A stretch of DNA of 43,047 nucleotides from contig JAGMCF010000178.1 of assembly GCA_023129415.1 (NCBI GenBank), positions 1 through 43,047 on the forward strand, written 5' to 3'. The stretch is from Candidatus Cloacimonadota bacterium (GTDB lineage Bacteria; Cloacimonadota; Cloacimonadia; JGIOTU-2). The translations under genes were made by a program, and so were the position numbers. How positions within the stretch are numbered: the stretch's first letter is position 1; each line of letters starts with the position of its first letter. The notes under the pieces were generated by a model, which was not told where the DNA came from, did no database searches, and saw only the letters and a list, made by a program, of their open reading frames with translations. This document shows, in pieces, positions 1 through 10,200 of this stretch.

Positions 1-3
1 TAA

Positions 4-25
4 TCAATTCGCGAAGCTATGTTCT
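4..25. repeat. Left copy of window-terminal inverted repeat
   Basis: These 22 bases contain the core GCGAAGCTATGTTCT and reappear in reverse complement as the last 22 bases of the window with one mismatch (21 of 22). The copy lies just past the 3' end of the permease gene. A repeat exactly at both ends suggests that assembly stopped at a dispersed element. Because the copies are inverted, they do not indicate a circular molecule. Confidence 0.8.
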
Positions 26-52
26 AAATAAATCTATAATAATGATTTTTTT

Positions 53-1318
53 TCATTCTGTATAGAAAATTGCTTTTACAGGATCGATTTTAGAAGCTTT
101 GTATGCTGGATAGAAACCGGAAATAAATCCTACAATAATTGCAAAAATCAATCCAATTATAATTCCCATCATTGGAATAGAAACTTCAACTTCCATTTTT
201 GAAGTTATGAATTTGATTAAAATGAAAGCTAATCCTGAACCAAATATTCCTCCGATAAAAGCTAATGTTATAGATTCAAAAAGGAAATGTGCAAATATAT
301 CTCTATTCTTTGCTCCGATACTTTTTCTGATACCAATCTCCTTCATTCTCTCTCTAATAGAAATCAATAAAATACTGAAAAGTCCAATCCCACCTGTGAA
401 AAGTGATATACTTGATATACATAATAATATTATATTCCAATTTTTTAGAAACCCTTGAATTTCTTGTCTGATTTCAAGCATTCTCTGGCTAATATCTCTA
501 ATTTCAATATCATCTGCCATATTGTGTGTAGCAAGAAGGAGTTGTTTTGCTTGATTAAAAACATTTCCAACTTTTTCAGAATCAGTTGCTTTGATCCAGA
601 TATTATCAATTTGCATATTTGGTCTTAAATATATTGCAGCACATTTTGATGGGATAAAACAGCTTTCATGATCACGCTTTCTTTCCCAGATATTACCTCT
701 AACAGTCTTATTAGGGTCATCTAATCCTTCATCTTTAAGAACACCAACAATTTTCAATCTAATATCACCAATCGAAATAGATTTTCCAATTGCATCAATT
801 TGCGAATAGAATTTTTTCTCTATTGATGAGCCAATTATACATACATTCTGACCTTCATTTTGTTCGATAATACTAAAAATTCTTCCCTTGCCAATAATGT
901 AATTTTTACTGTTGAAAAAGGGATTGTTTAATCCATTCAATCTAATCTTACTTGATTTACCATTAATAACACATACTCTTTCATCATTTATACATGGATA
1001 GATATGTTTAGTATTATTTAGATTTTCACTCAATACTTCATAATCTTTATAGGTTAAATTTTTAAATCGAAGGTCAGAAGTATATTTTTTTAACTTACTT
1101 TTTTCGGAATTTGGAAATGAAGAGTATAAAACTATTACATCATCATATCCAAGTGAACTAATTGATTCTTCAATAAGATGTTTCATCGCATTAACAGAAG
1201 AAAACATAGTGGTTACTGCAGCGACCCCTATAACAATTCCAGCAAGAGTAAGAATTGAACGCAATTTATGAGATAAAATACTTTTTATGCCAGCTACTAA
1301 AGGTTCAACGAATTTCAT
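53..1318 (-). CDS. MacB/FtsX-type ABC transporter permease
   Basis: This 421-residue inner-membrane protein has the layout of MacB-family permeases. There is one N-terminal membrane segment (about residues 20-42, rich in AGIVIGVAAVT), then a roughly 230-residue extracytoplasmic domain. Three C-terminal membrane segments (about residues 295-410) form the FtsX-like core, with the family stretch MKEIGIRKSIGAK between the first two. Such permeases pair with a LolD/MacB-type ATPase to export peptides or lipoproteins or to transmit force across the envelope. No ATPase gene is visible here and it may lie beyond the left end. The start codon overlaps the topA stop by four bases (ATGA), so the two genes are translationally coupled. 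The substrate cannot be told from sequence. Confidence 0.88.
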   Translation of the reverse strand: MKFVEPLVAGIKSILSHKLRSILTLAGIVIGVAAVTTMFSSVNAMKHLIEESISSLGYDDVIVLYSSFPNSEKSKLKKYTSDLRFKNLTYKDYEVLSENLNNTKHIYPCINDERVCVINGKSSKIRLNGLNNPFFNSKNYIIGKGRIFSIIEQNEGQNVCIIGSSIEKKFYSQIDAIGKSISIGDIRLKIVGVLKDEGLDDPNKTVRGNIWERKRDHESCFIPSKCAAIYLRPNMQIDNIWIKATDSEKVGNVFNQAKQLLLATHNMADDIEIRDISQRMLEIRQEIQGFLKNWNIILLCISSISLFTGGIGLFSILLISIRERMKEIGIRKSIGAKNRDIFAHFLFESITLAFIGGIFGSGLAFILIKFITSKMEVEVSIPMMGIIIGLIFAIIVGFISGFYPAYKASKIDPVKAIFYTE

Positions 1319-3579
1319 GTAATCAACTCTTTTTTACAATTCAAACAGATGATTTTTTTTATCCCATTTTTACTTATTGATTTTTCAAACATAGTATCGA
1401 CACCACAATCAGGACATTTCAAATTGATAGGTTTATAATTAGTTATGAACTTACATTTGGGATAATTTGAACATCCATAAAAAGTTTTTCTGGATTTCTT
1501 ACTCTTTCTTTCTAATAATTCGCCATCACATAAAGGACATTTCAAGCCAGTAGAAAATGCTTTTGTAAATTTACATTTTGGATAGTTGCTACACGCATAA
1601 AACTTTCCAAATTTTCCGATTTTTAATACCAGTTTTCCCCCACATTTAGGGCATATTTCATCTGTTTTTTCCTCTTCAATTTCAATAATTTCAACTTTAC
1701 CATTTTCATTTAGTTTAAAGTTTTTTGTATTTTTGCATTTTGGGAAATTAGAGCAAGCAAGAAATTGACCATTTCTTCCCCATTTGATTATCATTTGGGC
1801 ACCGCATTTTTCACATTTAATATCACTCACTTTTGCTAGATTTGCTCTTTCTGCTTTAATATCAATATTCTTTAAAATCTTAATAAATTCTTCATAGTAA
1901 TTTTCTAATATTTGTAGCCAGTTAGTAGTTCCATTCTCGATTTCATCAAGACGATTTTCCATTTCACGAGTAAATGATACATTAAAGAAATCAGAAAATT
2001 TCTTTATCAGGAACTTTTCTACTTCCATACCTAACTCGGTAGGATAGAATTTTTTCTTTACAAGATTTACATATTTTCGTGCAAGCAATGTTGAAATTAT
2101 TGGTGAGTAAGTGCTGGGTCTCCCAATTCCTTCTGATTCTAATTTTTTAACTAAAGCAGCTTCAGTATATCTTGCTGGAGGTTTTGTGAAATTTTGATTT
2201 TTATTAAGTTTTATTAATTCAAGCTCATCCATTACATTAAGTAAAGGCATTTTATCGGCGATATATTTGATAGTTATATATGGATAACATTTCATAAATC
2301 CATCAAATTCAATAGTACTTCCATTTGATTCAAATAATCCATCACCGGCTTTTATTAAAACCTGAGTCATATTAACTTTTGCACAAGCCATTTGAGTAGC
2401 AACAAATCTCTGCCAGATAAGTTTGTACAATTTGTATTGATCTTGTGATAAGAAATCTTTGATTGACTCTGGAGTTCTAAATGATGAAGTTGGACGAATA
2501 GCTTCATGTGCGTCTTGAGCTTTATTTTTATTTTTATAAATTCTTTTGAATGGATTTGAATATTTTTCTGGAAACCTTTCTTTAATTAGTTTCTTCAATT
2601 CAGCATTTGCCCTATCTGACACTCGCACAGAATCAGTTCTCATATATGAAATAAGACCAATATTTTTATCCTTAACATTGACTCCTTCATAAAGTTGTTG
2701 AGCAATCCTCATTGTCTTTTTGGTTGAAAAACCCAATATTTTTGAAGCTTCTTGTTGTAATGTGCTTGTGATATAAGCAGGAAAAGGTGAGATTATTTTG
2801 CTTTCTTGTTTGATATCTGCGACAATATACTTTTCTTTTTCTAGTTTATTGAAAATTGCATCAGCTTCAGATTCATTAGTTAACTTAATTAATTTTTCTT
2901 TATATTTTTTCAAGATTGCTTTAAATTTAGTGTCCTTTCCCATTAGATGATCCCGATATATCGGGACTAACGGGACAGGTTTTAATTCTGCATTGATAAT
3001 CCAATATTCCTGAGGGACAAATTTTTGAATTTCTTCTTCCCTCTCGCAAAGAAGTCTTAACGCAACTGTCTGCACTCTACCAGCAGAAAGGTTTTTGGCA
3101 ATTACTTTCCATAGTACTGGACTAACTTTATATCCGACAATGCGGTCTAAAATCCTTCTGGTTTGTTGTGCATTGACCTTATTTTCATCAACTTGGGCTG
3201 GGGATTTTATGGATTCTTGAATTGCTTCCCTTGTAATCTCATTAAAAACAACTCTAAAAATTGGTTGTTTAGGAACAGATTTTTTTAGAATTTCTTTTAA
3301 ATGCCAGGCAATTGCCTCTCCTTCTCTGTCATTATCAGAAGCCAAAAAAACCTTTTCGGATTCCTTTGCTCTTTTTATGATTTGATTAACAATTTTCTTT
3401 TTATCAGGATTAAGGACATAGTACGGTTTGAAATTATTTTCAATATTAATTCCAAATTCCTTTTGGGGTAAATCGCGTATATGACCCATTGAAGCAAGGA
3501 TTTCGAAATCTTTTCCTAAGTATTGCTTGATAGTTTTTGATTTGGTTGGAGATTCAACAATCATTAAATTTTTTGGCAT
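1315..3579 (-). CDS. topA: DNA topoisomerase I (type IA)
   Basis: The 754-residue protein relaxes negative supercoils by single-strand passage. The TOPRIM domain shows Glu9 (IVESPTKSKTI) and the acidic pair Asp82/Asp84 in ASDNDREGEAIAWH. The catalytic tyrosine is Tyr312 in SYMRTDS. Four C-terminal zinc-finger repeats follow from about residue 605, each with CxxC pairs such as CEKCG, CPKCG, CPLCD and CPDCG; the first three end in the usual CSNxPKC. The length is normal for an enzyme with a zinc-ribbon tail. Residues 205-210 are encoded by a perfect 16-base palindrome that also occurs between genes elsewhere in the window. It lies in a loop after EYWIINAELKP, so the enzyme appears to tolerate a small in-frame insertion. 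The gene overlaps the downstream permease by ATGA. Confidence 0.97.
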   Translation of the reverse strand: MPKNLMIVESPTKSKTIKQYLGKDFEILASMGHIRDLPQKEFGINIENNFKPYYVLNPDKKKIVNQIIKRAKESEKVFLASDNDREGEAIAWHLKEILKKSVPKQPIFRVVFNEITREAIQESIKSPAQVDENKVNAQQTRRILDRIVGYKVSPVLWKVIAKNLSAGRVQTVALRLLCEREEEIQKFVPQEYWIINAELKPVPLVPIYRDHLMGKDTKFKAILKKYKEKLIKLTNESEADAIFNKLEKEKYIVADIKQESKIISPFPAYITSTLQQEASKILGFSTKKTMRIAQQLYEGVNVKDKNIGLISYMRTDSVRVSDRANAELKKLIKERFPEKYSNPFKRIYKNKNKAQDAHEAIRPTSSFRTPESIKDFLSQDQYKLYKLIWQRFVATQMACAKVNMTQVLIKAGDGLFESNGSTIEFDGFMKCYPYITIKYIADKMPLLNVMDELELIKLNKNQNFTKPPARYTEAALVKKLESEGIGRPSTYSPIISTLLARKYVNLVKKKFYPTELGMEVEKFLIKKFSDFFNVSFTREMENRLDEIENGTTNWLQILENYYEEFIKILKNIDIKAERANLAKVSDIKCEKCGAQMIIKWGRNGQFLACSNFPKCKNTKNFKLNENGKVEIIEIEEEKTDEICPKCGGKLVLKIGKFGKFYACSNYPKCKFTKAFSTGLKCPLCDGELLERKSKKSRKTFYGCSNYPKCKFITNYKPINLKCPDCGVDTMFEKSISKNGIKKIICLNCKKELIT
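2951..2966. repeat. In-frame 16-bp palindrome inside topA
   Basis: TCCCGATATATCGGGA is a perfect palindrome inside the topA reading frame, encoding residues 205-210 (VPIYRD in context). The identical 16-mer lies between genes at 28555-28570, and relatives occur at 10425, 14609, 25288, 26292 and 27671. Its reuse outside genes marks it as a dispersed element and not a topoisomerase motif. Confidence 0.85.
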
Positions 3580-3706
3580 TTATTTTCCTTTATGATTTCT
3601 TTACTGTAGAGGAAACATAGGGGTTAAAAGTTTTTACATTTATACATTTAATCGATAAACCCAAAATAAAAATTACTATTTTTTCATTGCAGAGACTAAC
3701 TTTTTA

Positions 3707-4702
3707 CTATTTGCATCTGCTATGAACCCGAACAACATGTTCCATAAAATCTAAGGTCTCGTCAATAGAATGGTCAGTCATGGAAACATTACACCAGCGA
3801 TGACCATATCTAACATTTTCTGCTGTATGTATAATAGTGTTTTCAACCAAGGGTTTAAGATGCATAATTTGAATACTTTTATCTTCTCCTTCCGCTCTTT
3901 TAACTGTCCGCCATTGTGGTTGCCATACACTATCCCTTTCCCTTTCGGGTAAATCTGCTACATTTGAATCCAACCTACTTTTACATAACGAACATAATAA
4001 CAGATTTTCTTTATCTCTTAAACTGTCTTTTAATATATCTGTTGGTAGCTTTATCTTTTTGTCTATATCCTGATTTTTTAGTAAATTAGTTATGGAGCCA
4101 ACTAAACGATCAATATCATGAATATCATACAAAGTTCCAACAACAGATAATCCCAATACTGCAAAGCTTTCTAAGGTGTGCCACCATTCTGTTGATTCCA
4201 AAGCTGGGATGATACACGAATTGGCTGTCCAGTCGCTGTCTGTCCAATTTTTGAGAACATCAACATGTGGAATCCAATGTTCAGGTAAAACAACATATCT
4301 CTTTTCTAATTTATATACTTCTTCAGGATAATATTTTTCTCCGTTAATCACAAATACAAGTGCCTTTTCACCTTCTACTTCAAGTTTATCAATAGGTTTT
4401 GCATGAGGGATTTCTTTATCCGCAACCACTAACGGATGCCATCTTAAATTTCTATTAGAAAAAGGAGCTTTACCTTGTCTTCCTCTTGTGCATAAAGCAT
4501 CTCTTTGTAATTTTCCTGCACCCCTGCCAGTGCCTGCGTCTCTCGTATAGGAAATCTTGCTATAACTTTGTCGAAAATGTTTCTTTGCATCTGGATTACT
4601 TATTGAGTCATTTAAGATATTTGAAATACTCTCGGTTAATCCGATTATTTTGCTATCTTTTTCAGTTAATAATGAAGCTCCTACTGTTCTACCTGTTGCC
4701 AT
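3707..4702 (-). CDS. HNH-type restriction endonuclease (putative)
   Basis: This 331-residue protein starts two bases after the stop of the DNA methylase gene, behind a GGAGG ribosome-binding site that lies within the last codons of that gene. The C-terminal third has the outline of an HNH (beta-beta-alpha-metal) nuclease: Cys237-x2-Cys240, then His281 in IMHLKPL where the family has a DH/HH core, Asn296, and a GHRWCN segment (His301, Cys304). The N-terminal two thirds is not recognised and may hold specificity or dimerisation functions. The pairing with a methylase carrying its own recognition domain points to the cleaving subunit of a Type II-like restriction-modification system. I infer resemblance to Type II systems built on Type I-like methylase and specificity parts (BstXI-like), but this was not checked by search. 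No frame break is seen. Confidence 0.7.
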   Translation of the reverse strand: MATGRTVGASLLTEKDSKIIGLTESISNILNDSISNPDAKKHFRQSYSKISYTRDAGTGRGAGKLQRDALCTRGRQGKAPFSNRNLRWHPLVVADKEIPHAKPIDKLEVEGEKALVFVINGEKYYPEEVYKLEKRYVVLPEHWIPHVDVLKNWTDSDWTANSCIIPALESTEWWHTLESFAVLGLSVVGTLYDIHDIDRLVGSITNLLKNQDIDKKIKLPTDILKDSLRDKENLLLCSLCKSRLDSNVADLPERERDSVWQPQWRTVKRAEGEDKSIQIMHLKPLVENTIIHTAENVRYGHRWCNVSMTDHSIDETLDFMEHVVRVHSRCK

Positions 4703-4704
4703 AA

Positions 4705-6726
4705 TTATTCCTCCACTTTAAAATTTTTTATACTGTCCATTTTTCGTTTAACACGAATTTTCATCTCAATTATATCTGAAATTTCGTTTATAATTTTATT
4801 AATTACATTTTTATCTTTAGGTATCGGCGGTATAATCTCATATATCCTATTCCCTAAGGTGGATATTGTAGCCTGAACAAAAGTTTTTGCCTTTATCTGT
4901 TGTTGAACTATATCTGTATTGAGGAGATATAGAAGCAAATAGGGATGTAATTGTTGAGGTTTTAAACATCTGAATCGCCTAATATGACTTTGGATGACAA
5001 ATTTTTTATCACGAGAAGTTACTATTGCAGTCCGCCCAATAAGAAATGTTCCATCTGTAACTAATAAAATGTCATTTCCATGGATATCCTGGTTCTTTTT
5101 ATATTTTTCATAAATTTCTTCAGGAATACATTTTATCGGGTCTATTTTTATCTCCCAATTGACAATATCAGAAGTTCTAACAAAAGGTATATCTCCCATT
5201 CCATAATATTGAGACCCCACTTCATGCCCTCTTTTTATAGACAATAACCCTTTTTCTACTAATTCTCTTATACTTGTTAAAACATATCTACCGCTTCCCT
5301 CCATCGCTTTTAGTTTTTTTTCTATCTCGGGGTCATAGTAATTTGGAATGAGAATGGAGTCTTTAATATCCGAAAGTTTGATAACAAACCCCAAATGATC
5401 ATGATGCTGTAATTTGTTATCTTTAAACAATCCATATCTTTCCGCAATACTTGGTAAATCATCATCAATTATTTTATTGCCATGCTTATCTAATATGTAT
5501 TCTCCTTTATCGTTGATATTGTATTTTATTTTTCCATTTTTGTCATGCCCTACTTTATTAGCTATCGCCATAAAAATCTCATAATCTTCTGTTACTGCTT
5601 TTGAGCTTTTCTTTTCTAAAATCAATACACTTGTCTTTGTATGAGTGCTGGGCAAAAAAGTCTCTGGTGCTAAACTGATTATTGTTAATATTTTTGCCTC
5701 TTGTAAAATATATTGTAGTATATATCTATCGCTTGGATTTCCGAAGATGCCATCTGGAAGAACGATAGCCATTTTTCCATTAGGTTTCAACAATTGGAGA
5801 CATCTTTCTATAAATAGAATCTGTGGGACTTGCTTTGAAATTATATTTGTTTGTTTCCATTCACCTTGTTTTGTTTTATTCCATTTGTGCCCCAATTTAT
5901 AATTTTTTAAGATTTCTTTATCCTCTATAGAAATCCTCGCTCCAAATGGTGGATTGGTAAGCACAATATCAAAATTATCATCCTTTATTTTTTCTCGTAT
6001 TTTTGTTGTCCACGATGAAACATCAAGCGAATCTGCACAGAAAATATTAGAATGCCCATCTCCAACAATTGACATATATACTTTACATATCTTAGCTAAA
6101 TCTATTTCTTTATCAATACCAAAGATGTTATTAAAAGACTTTTCCTTATCTAAATGCATTATGCTTTCCACCAAAAAACCACCAGAACCACAAGCAGGAT
6201 CAATAATTTTTTCGTTTGGCTTTGGATCAAGAATTTGCACACACATCTTAACAACATTCTTTGGTGTAAAAAACTGACCTTTTTCGCCTCTTAGTGCCGG
6301 TCCCCAAAATGCCTGAAAAGCCTCACCTATAACATCTCTTTTTGTTTTTAAGAGAGTGTAATTCTGGAGATTCTTTACCACATAGAAGATAGACTTGTAA
6401 TCGAGGTATAATTTTTCCTGTTGTTCAAATACATCAGGGAATTCTTTTTTAACTTCTTCAAACAGATTCTTTATTCTATTTGGGACATCAGACTCTTTGT
6501 CATTGAAGTATATTTTAAATTTAGGATTTTCTTGATTACGCAATTCATCAAAGATTTTACAAAATAATATACGGGTCATTTCAGCCCCAAGTTTTTCAGA
6601 TCTAGGTATATTACTATTTGTGTAAAGATAATAATGGATACGCTTGAAGACCTCTGAAAGACTCGGAGGGAATAGGGTATCTGAAAACAAATTTATTTTA
6701 TTTGCTCTGCTATTTTCCCTTGTCAT
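4705..6726 (-). CDS. N6-adenine DNA methylase fused to one target-recognition domain
   Basis: The 673-residue protein combines HsdM-like and half-HsdS-like parts. An N-terminal helical domain (about residues 15-145) is followed by the SAM-binding motif DPACGSGGFL (176-185) and the catalytic motif NPPFG (258-262), typical of gamma-class N6-adenine methylases. From about residue 480 the protein looks like one HsdS target-recognition domain plus spacer helix (GMGDIPFVRTSDIVNW, then GNDILLVTDGTFLIG, ending in a PPIPKD stretch). A classic Type I specificity subunit has two such domains, and only one is present here. A dimer would therefore read two copies of one half-site, predicting a symmetrical interrupted recognition sequence. 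It would protect host DNA from the nuclease encoded directly downstream. No HsdR helicase gene is nearby, which argues against Type I. Confidence 0.88.
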   Translation of the reverse strand: MTRENSRANKINLFSDTLFPPSLSEVFKRIHYYLYTNSNIPRSEKLGAEMTRILFCKIFDELRNQENPKFKIYFNDKESDVPNRIKNLFEEVKKEFPDVFEQQEKLYLDYKSIFYVVKNLQNYTLLKTKRDVIGEAFQAFWGPALRGEKGQFFTPKNVVKMCVQILDPKPNEKIIDPACGSGGFLVESIMHLDKEKSFNNIFGIDKEIDLAKICKVYMSIVGDGHSNIFCADSLDVSSWTTKIREKIKDDNFDIVLTNPPFGARISIEDKEILKNYKLGHKWNKTKQGEWKQTNIISKQVPQILFIERCLQLLKPNGKMAIVLPDGIFGNPSDRYILQYILQEAKILTIISLAPETFLPSTHTKTSVLILEKKSSKAVTEDYEIFMAIANKVGHDKNGKIKYNINDKGEYILDKHGNKIIDDDLPSIAERYGLFKDNKLQHHDHLGFVIKLSDIKDSILIPNYYDPEIEKKLKAMEGSGRYVLTSIRELVEKGLLSIKRGHEVGSQYYGMGDIPFVRTSDIVNWEIKIDPIKCIPEEIYEKYKKNQDIHGNDILLVTDGTFLIGRTAIVTSRDKKFVIQSHIRRFRCLKPQQLHPYLLLYLLNTDIVQQQIKAKTFVQATISTLGNRIYEIIPPIPKDKNVINKIINEISDIIEMKIRVKRKMDSIKNFKVEE

Positions 6727-6789
6727 AATATACCATTTTGTCTTTGAGGGCTTGAAATTTCAAATCTTTTCATACACTTGTATTTCTTA

Positions 6790-6936
6790 TTACTTCGAAC
6801 CAGATGAGAATTTTTTATCGTGATTAGCTTGAAAAAATTTTGTAATAAATTCTAAATATTTTTGGTGTTCTTCAATAAAGTATATAAATGGTGATGTATC
6901 AACCCCTATGATTTTATCCTTAAATTTATCTAACAT
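6790..6936 (-). pseudogene. Truncated PIN-domain (VapC-like) toxin
   Basis: Only about 48 codons remain. The start is MLDKFKDKIIGVDTSPFIYF: a PIN-domain beginning with the first metal-binding aspartate (Asp13 in GVDTSPFIYFIEEH). Intact PIN toxins run to about 130-150 residues and carry three more acidic residues, all missing here. The reading frame ends at an unrelated tail (FSSGSK) shortly before the methylase gene. The start codon lies 11 bases inside the end of the antitoxin gene, the usual coupled arrangement of toxin-antitoxin pairs, which decides this start over a longer frame beginning at 7002. The product is very unlikely to cut RNA. The break lies at the border of the restriction-modification genes, so loss may have accompanied their arrival. 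Confidence 0.72.
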
Positions 6937-7159
6937 CCCATTGATCCCTTTCAGTGTTAATATAATTTTCAACATCAACTTCTTGCCATAATTCTTTTCC
7001 AAGACCTTTTAATTGAAGTAATGTATATTTTGAATCCTTTTTGTTTAATTCTTGTTTCTTTATTTGTTTAACTAAATTATCAAGTAACTCTAATTTTTCA
7101 GAAAATGCTAATTTTGTTATTTCATACAAGATTTTATTAATCATAATAGGTTTTTGCAT
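6926..7159 (-). CDS. Antitoxin of a PIN-toxin pair
   Basis: This 77-residue protein has a predicted helical N-terminal half (KLAFSEKLELLDNLVKQIKK) and a C-terminal stretch (LKGLGKELWQEVDVENYIN) of the kind that wraps a cognate PIN toxin. A strong GGAGG ribosome-binding site stands just upstream of the chosen ATG. The overlap with the toxin remnant and the gene order support the assignment. With the toxin truncated the antitoxin has lost its partner, but it might still repress its promoter or neutralise a homologous toxin elsewhere. The family assignment rests on context and general form and not on a distinctive motif. Confidence 0.68.
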   Translation of the reverse strand: MQKPIMINKILYEITKLAFSEKLELLDNLVKQIKKQELNKKDSKYTLLQLKGLGKELWQEVDVENYINTERDQWDVR

Positions 7160-7253
7160 TTTTCCTCCAATCTTTAAGTAGAACTCATTCCAAATTATTT
7201 AATATAAATTAAGATGACTTATTTTATGTCAATCTTTAATCTACTATCTTTTA

Positions 7254-10200
7254 TTAAATCTTCCTCCCACAGCAGTGTTTATATTTCTTACCACTTCCAC
7301 AGGGGCAGGGGTCATTCCTGCCTACTTTTTGAACATGAATAGGTTTAGGTTTGGAGATATTTGAACTTTGTCTTTGCTTAATTTTTTCATTATTTGAAAT
7401 TTCCTGTTGAGAACTTCCAAATACTCTTCTTTCTAAATGTGATAATTTAATATCTTTTGCAGTTTGTTGCACTTGATAATAAGTTGCTGGATAAAGTGTA
7501 AACACATTTTTTATTACTTTTTCTTTAATAGTATCAATTAGGTTTAGAAAAAGTTCGTAACTTTCTTTCTTATATTCAATTAGAGGATCTTTCTGAGCAT
7601 AAGCACGAAGTCCGATTCCTTCTTTCAATCGGTCCATTTCATATAAATGCTCTTTCCATTCTGAGTCAACAACCTTTAATAAGGAATATCTTTCAAGAAC
7701 TCTTTGCTCATCTTCAAATCCTTTTTCTTTTTGGTCATAAGCATTTTTTAATTGAGAAAAAATCTCATCTACTAAATCATCCCTATTCCGAATATCACTT
7801 TTTATATTTATATTAACTGCTAACGCATTTTTAAACCAATTAAATAATTCTTCTATAGCCCAATTTTCCTCATATTGATCTTCACTAAGATAATCATATA
7901 CTTTATTTTCCACAACATCTGCTATCATCTCAATTATCTCATCTTTAAGATTTAGTCCTTTTAACACTTTCCGTCTATAGGAATAGATAACCTCTCTTTG
8001 CAGATTCATTACATCATCGTATTTTATCAACTGTTTTCTGATTTCGAAGTTATGACCTTCCACTCTTTTTTGTGCGTTTTCAACTGCTTTTGTCATCCAT
8101 GGATGTTTTATTGCTTCACCTTGGTCTAATCCTAATCTGGACATAATATTTGCAATGCGGTCTGAACCAAATATACGCATCAGATCATCTTCTAAGGAAA
8201 GATAAAATCTTGAGGAGCCTGGGTCACCCTGTCTGGCACTTCTTCCGCGTAATTGCTTGTCGATTCTTCTGCTTTCATGCCTTTCAGTTCCAATAATATG
8301 TAATCCACACGGAACTTCTTTAAAGCAATTTTCAGGACTTTCTGGAGTATTTTTTCCTGCTTCAGCACATTCATTTAAACATTTAATAATGCATTTTGAA
8401 CATCTTACGATTTCAGAACCAAGTTTAATGTCTGTTCCTCTACCTGCCATGTTGGTTGCAATCGTAATTGCACCAGATTCTCCTGCATGCGCAACAATTT
8501 CTGCTTCTTTCTGGTGATACTTTGCATTCAAAACTTCATGTGGTATACCCCTTCTTTTTAACAACCTGCTGATTACTTCAGATACTTCCACTGAAATAGT
8601 ACCTACTAATACTGGTCTTCTTTTAGAATACCAATGTTCTAGTTCATCAATAATTGCATTATATTTTTCTTTTTTTGTTCTAAAGATTAGATCGTCATAA
8701 TCAATTCTCCGAACTGGTTCATTTGTTGGAACCTCTATAGCTGATAAGTTATAAATTTCTTTGAATTCTCCAGCTTCATTTATTGCTGTACCAGTCATTC
8801 CAGAAAGCTTTGTATACATACGGAAATAGTTTTGGAATGTGATAGTAGCCAGGGTCTGAGTTGCTTCTTGAATTTGAACCATCTCTTTTGCTTCAAGCGC
8901 TTGATGAAGACCTTCGCTAAATCTACGACCAGGCATTAATCTTCCTGTAAATTGGTCAACTATTACTACTCGGTTATCATTAACAATATAATCAACATCT
9001 CTTTCAAAAAGTGAATAAGCAATCAACATCTGCTTAATATTATGTAATCTCTCATTTTTTTCTAAAAAATGCTCTTGTATTTGTTGTTTTTTGATTTGTT
9101 TTTCATCAAAGGATAGTTTTTCATTCTTATCAACTTTTTCAATCTCCTCATCAAGATTGGGCATAATAAAGAGGGTTCTATCATATTTAGAAAGTTCTTC
9201 TTGTCCCATCTCATTTAATTCTGCACTTCGTTGACTTTCTTCAATTGAATAATACAGTTTTTCATCAATCAAATATAGTTGCTTTTCACGAAGATATTGA
9301 CCCTCAACTTCATTCATTATTTTTTGATGTCTACCTTCTTTGATTGTCTTTAGAAATCGTTTTGATTTTGGAGCAGCTCTTTTTACAGTTAGAAGTTTCT
9401 CCCCAAACTCAAATGAATTAGCTTCATCTGTTCCTTTATTTATCATAACATCTACATCAGAAAGAATCCCATTTACTAATGCCAATTGCTTTTTTTCCAA
9501 TTTTCTTATCTGTGGATTCAATTCACGATAGAAATTCTTTGAATGCTCCACAGCCCCAGAAATTATAAGAGGTGTTCTTGCCTCATCAATAAGAACACTA
9601 TCTGCTTCGTCAACAATACAAAAGTAATGCCCTCTTTGGACAACTCCATCTGGAGAAATTGCCATATTATCGCGCAAATAATCAAATCCAAATTCATTAT
9701 TTGTTCCATAAGTAATATCACATTGATATTGTGCAATTTTTTCCTCAAAATCTATATCTGAGTAAATACACCCAACAGAAAGTCCTAAGAATTTATATAT
9801 CTCCCCCATCCATTCAGTGTCTCTTTGAGCAAGATAATCATTAACTGTTACAAGATGAGCACCTTTTCCAACAAGTGCATTAAGATAAAGAGGCATAGTT
9901 GCAACAAGTGTTTTACCTTCACCAGTCTTCATTTCTGCTACCATTCCTCGATGTAGGGCTATAGCTCCGACTAATTGAACATCATACGGAATCATGTTCC
10001 ATTCCATTTCTTGTCCACGAACTTTCCATTTTTTACCAATCAATCGTGTGCAAATCTCTTTTACAACTGCAAATGCTTCTGGTAAGATTTCGTCTAATAT
10101 ATATTCAGTAGAGTTTTTTAGGTCTTTCTCTGCTTCATCAATTTCAATTCCAATTTTGTCTTTTTCATTATCATCAAAAGTGGTGTCATACTCAGATTGT

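Noticed and set aside
4486-4704. A plus-strand 72-codon frame overlapping the nuclease start
   Set aside because: It has no ribosome-binding site or family features and lies opposite the conserved nuclease coding sequence.
6937-7002. A longer start for the PIN toxin at 7002
   Set aside because: The added residues are an out-of-frame reading of the antitoxin gene. The internal ATG at 6936 gives the usual toxin start and an 11-base overlap.
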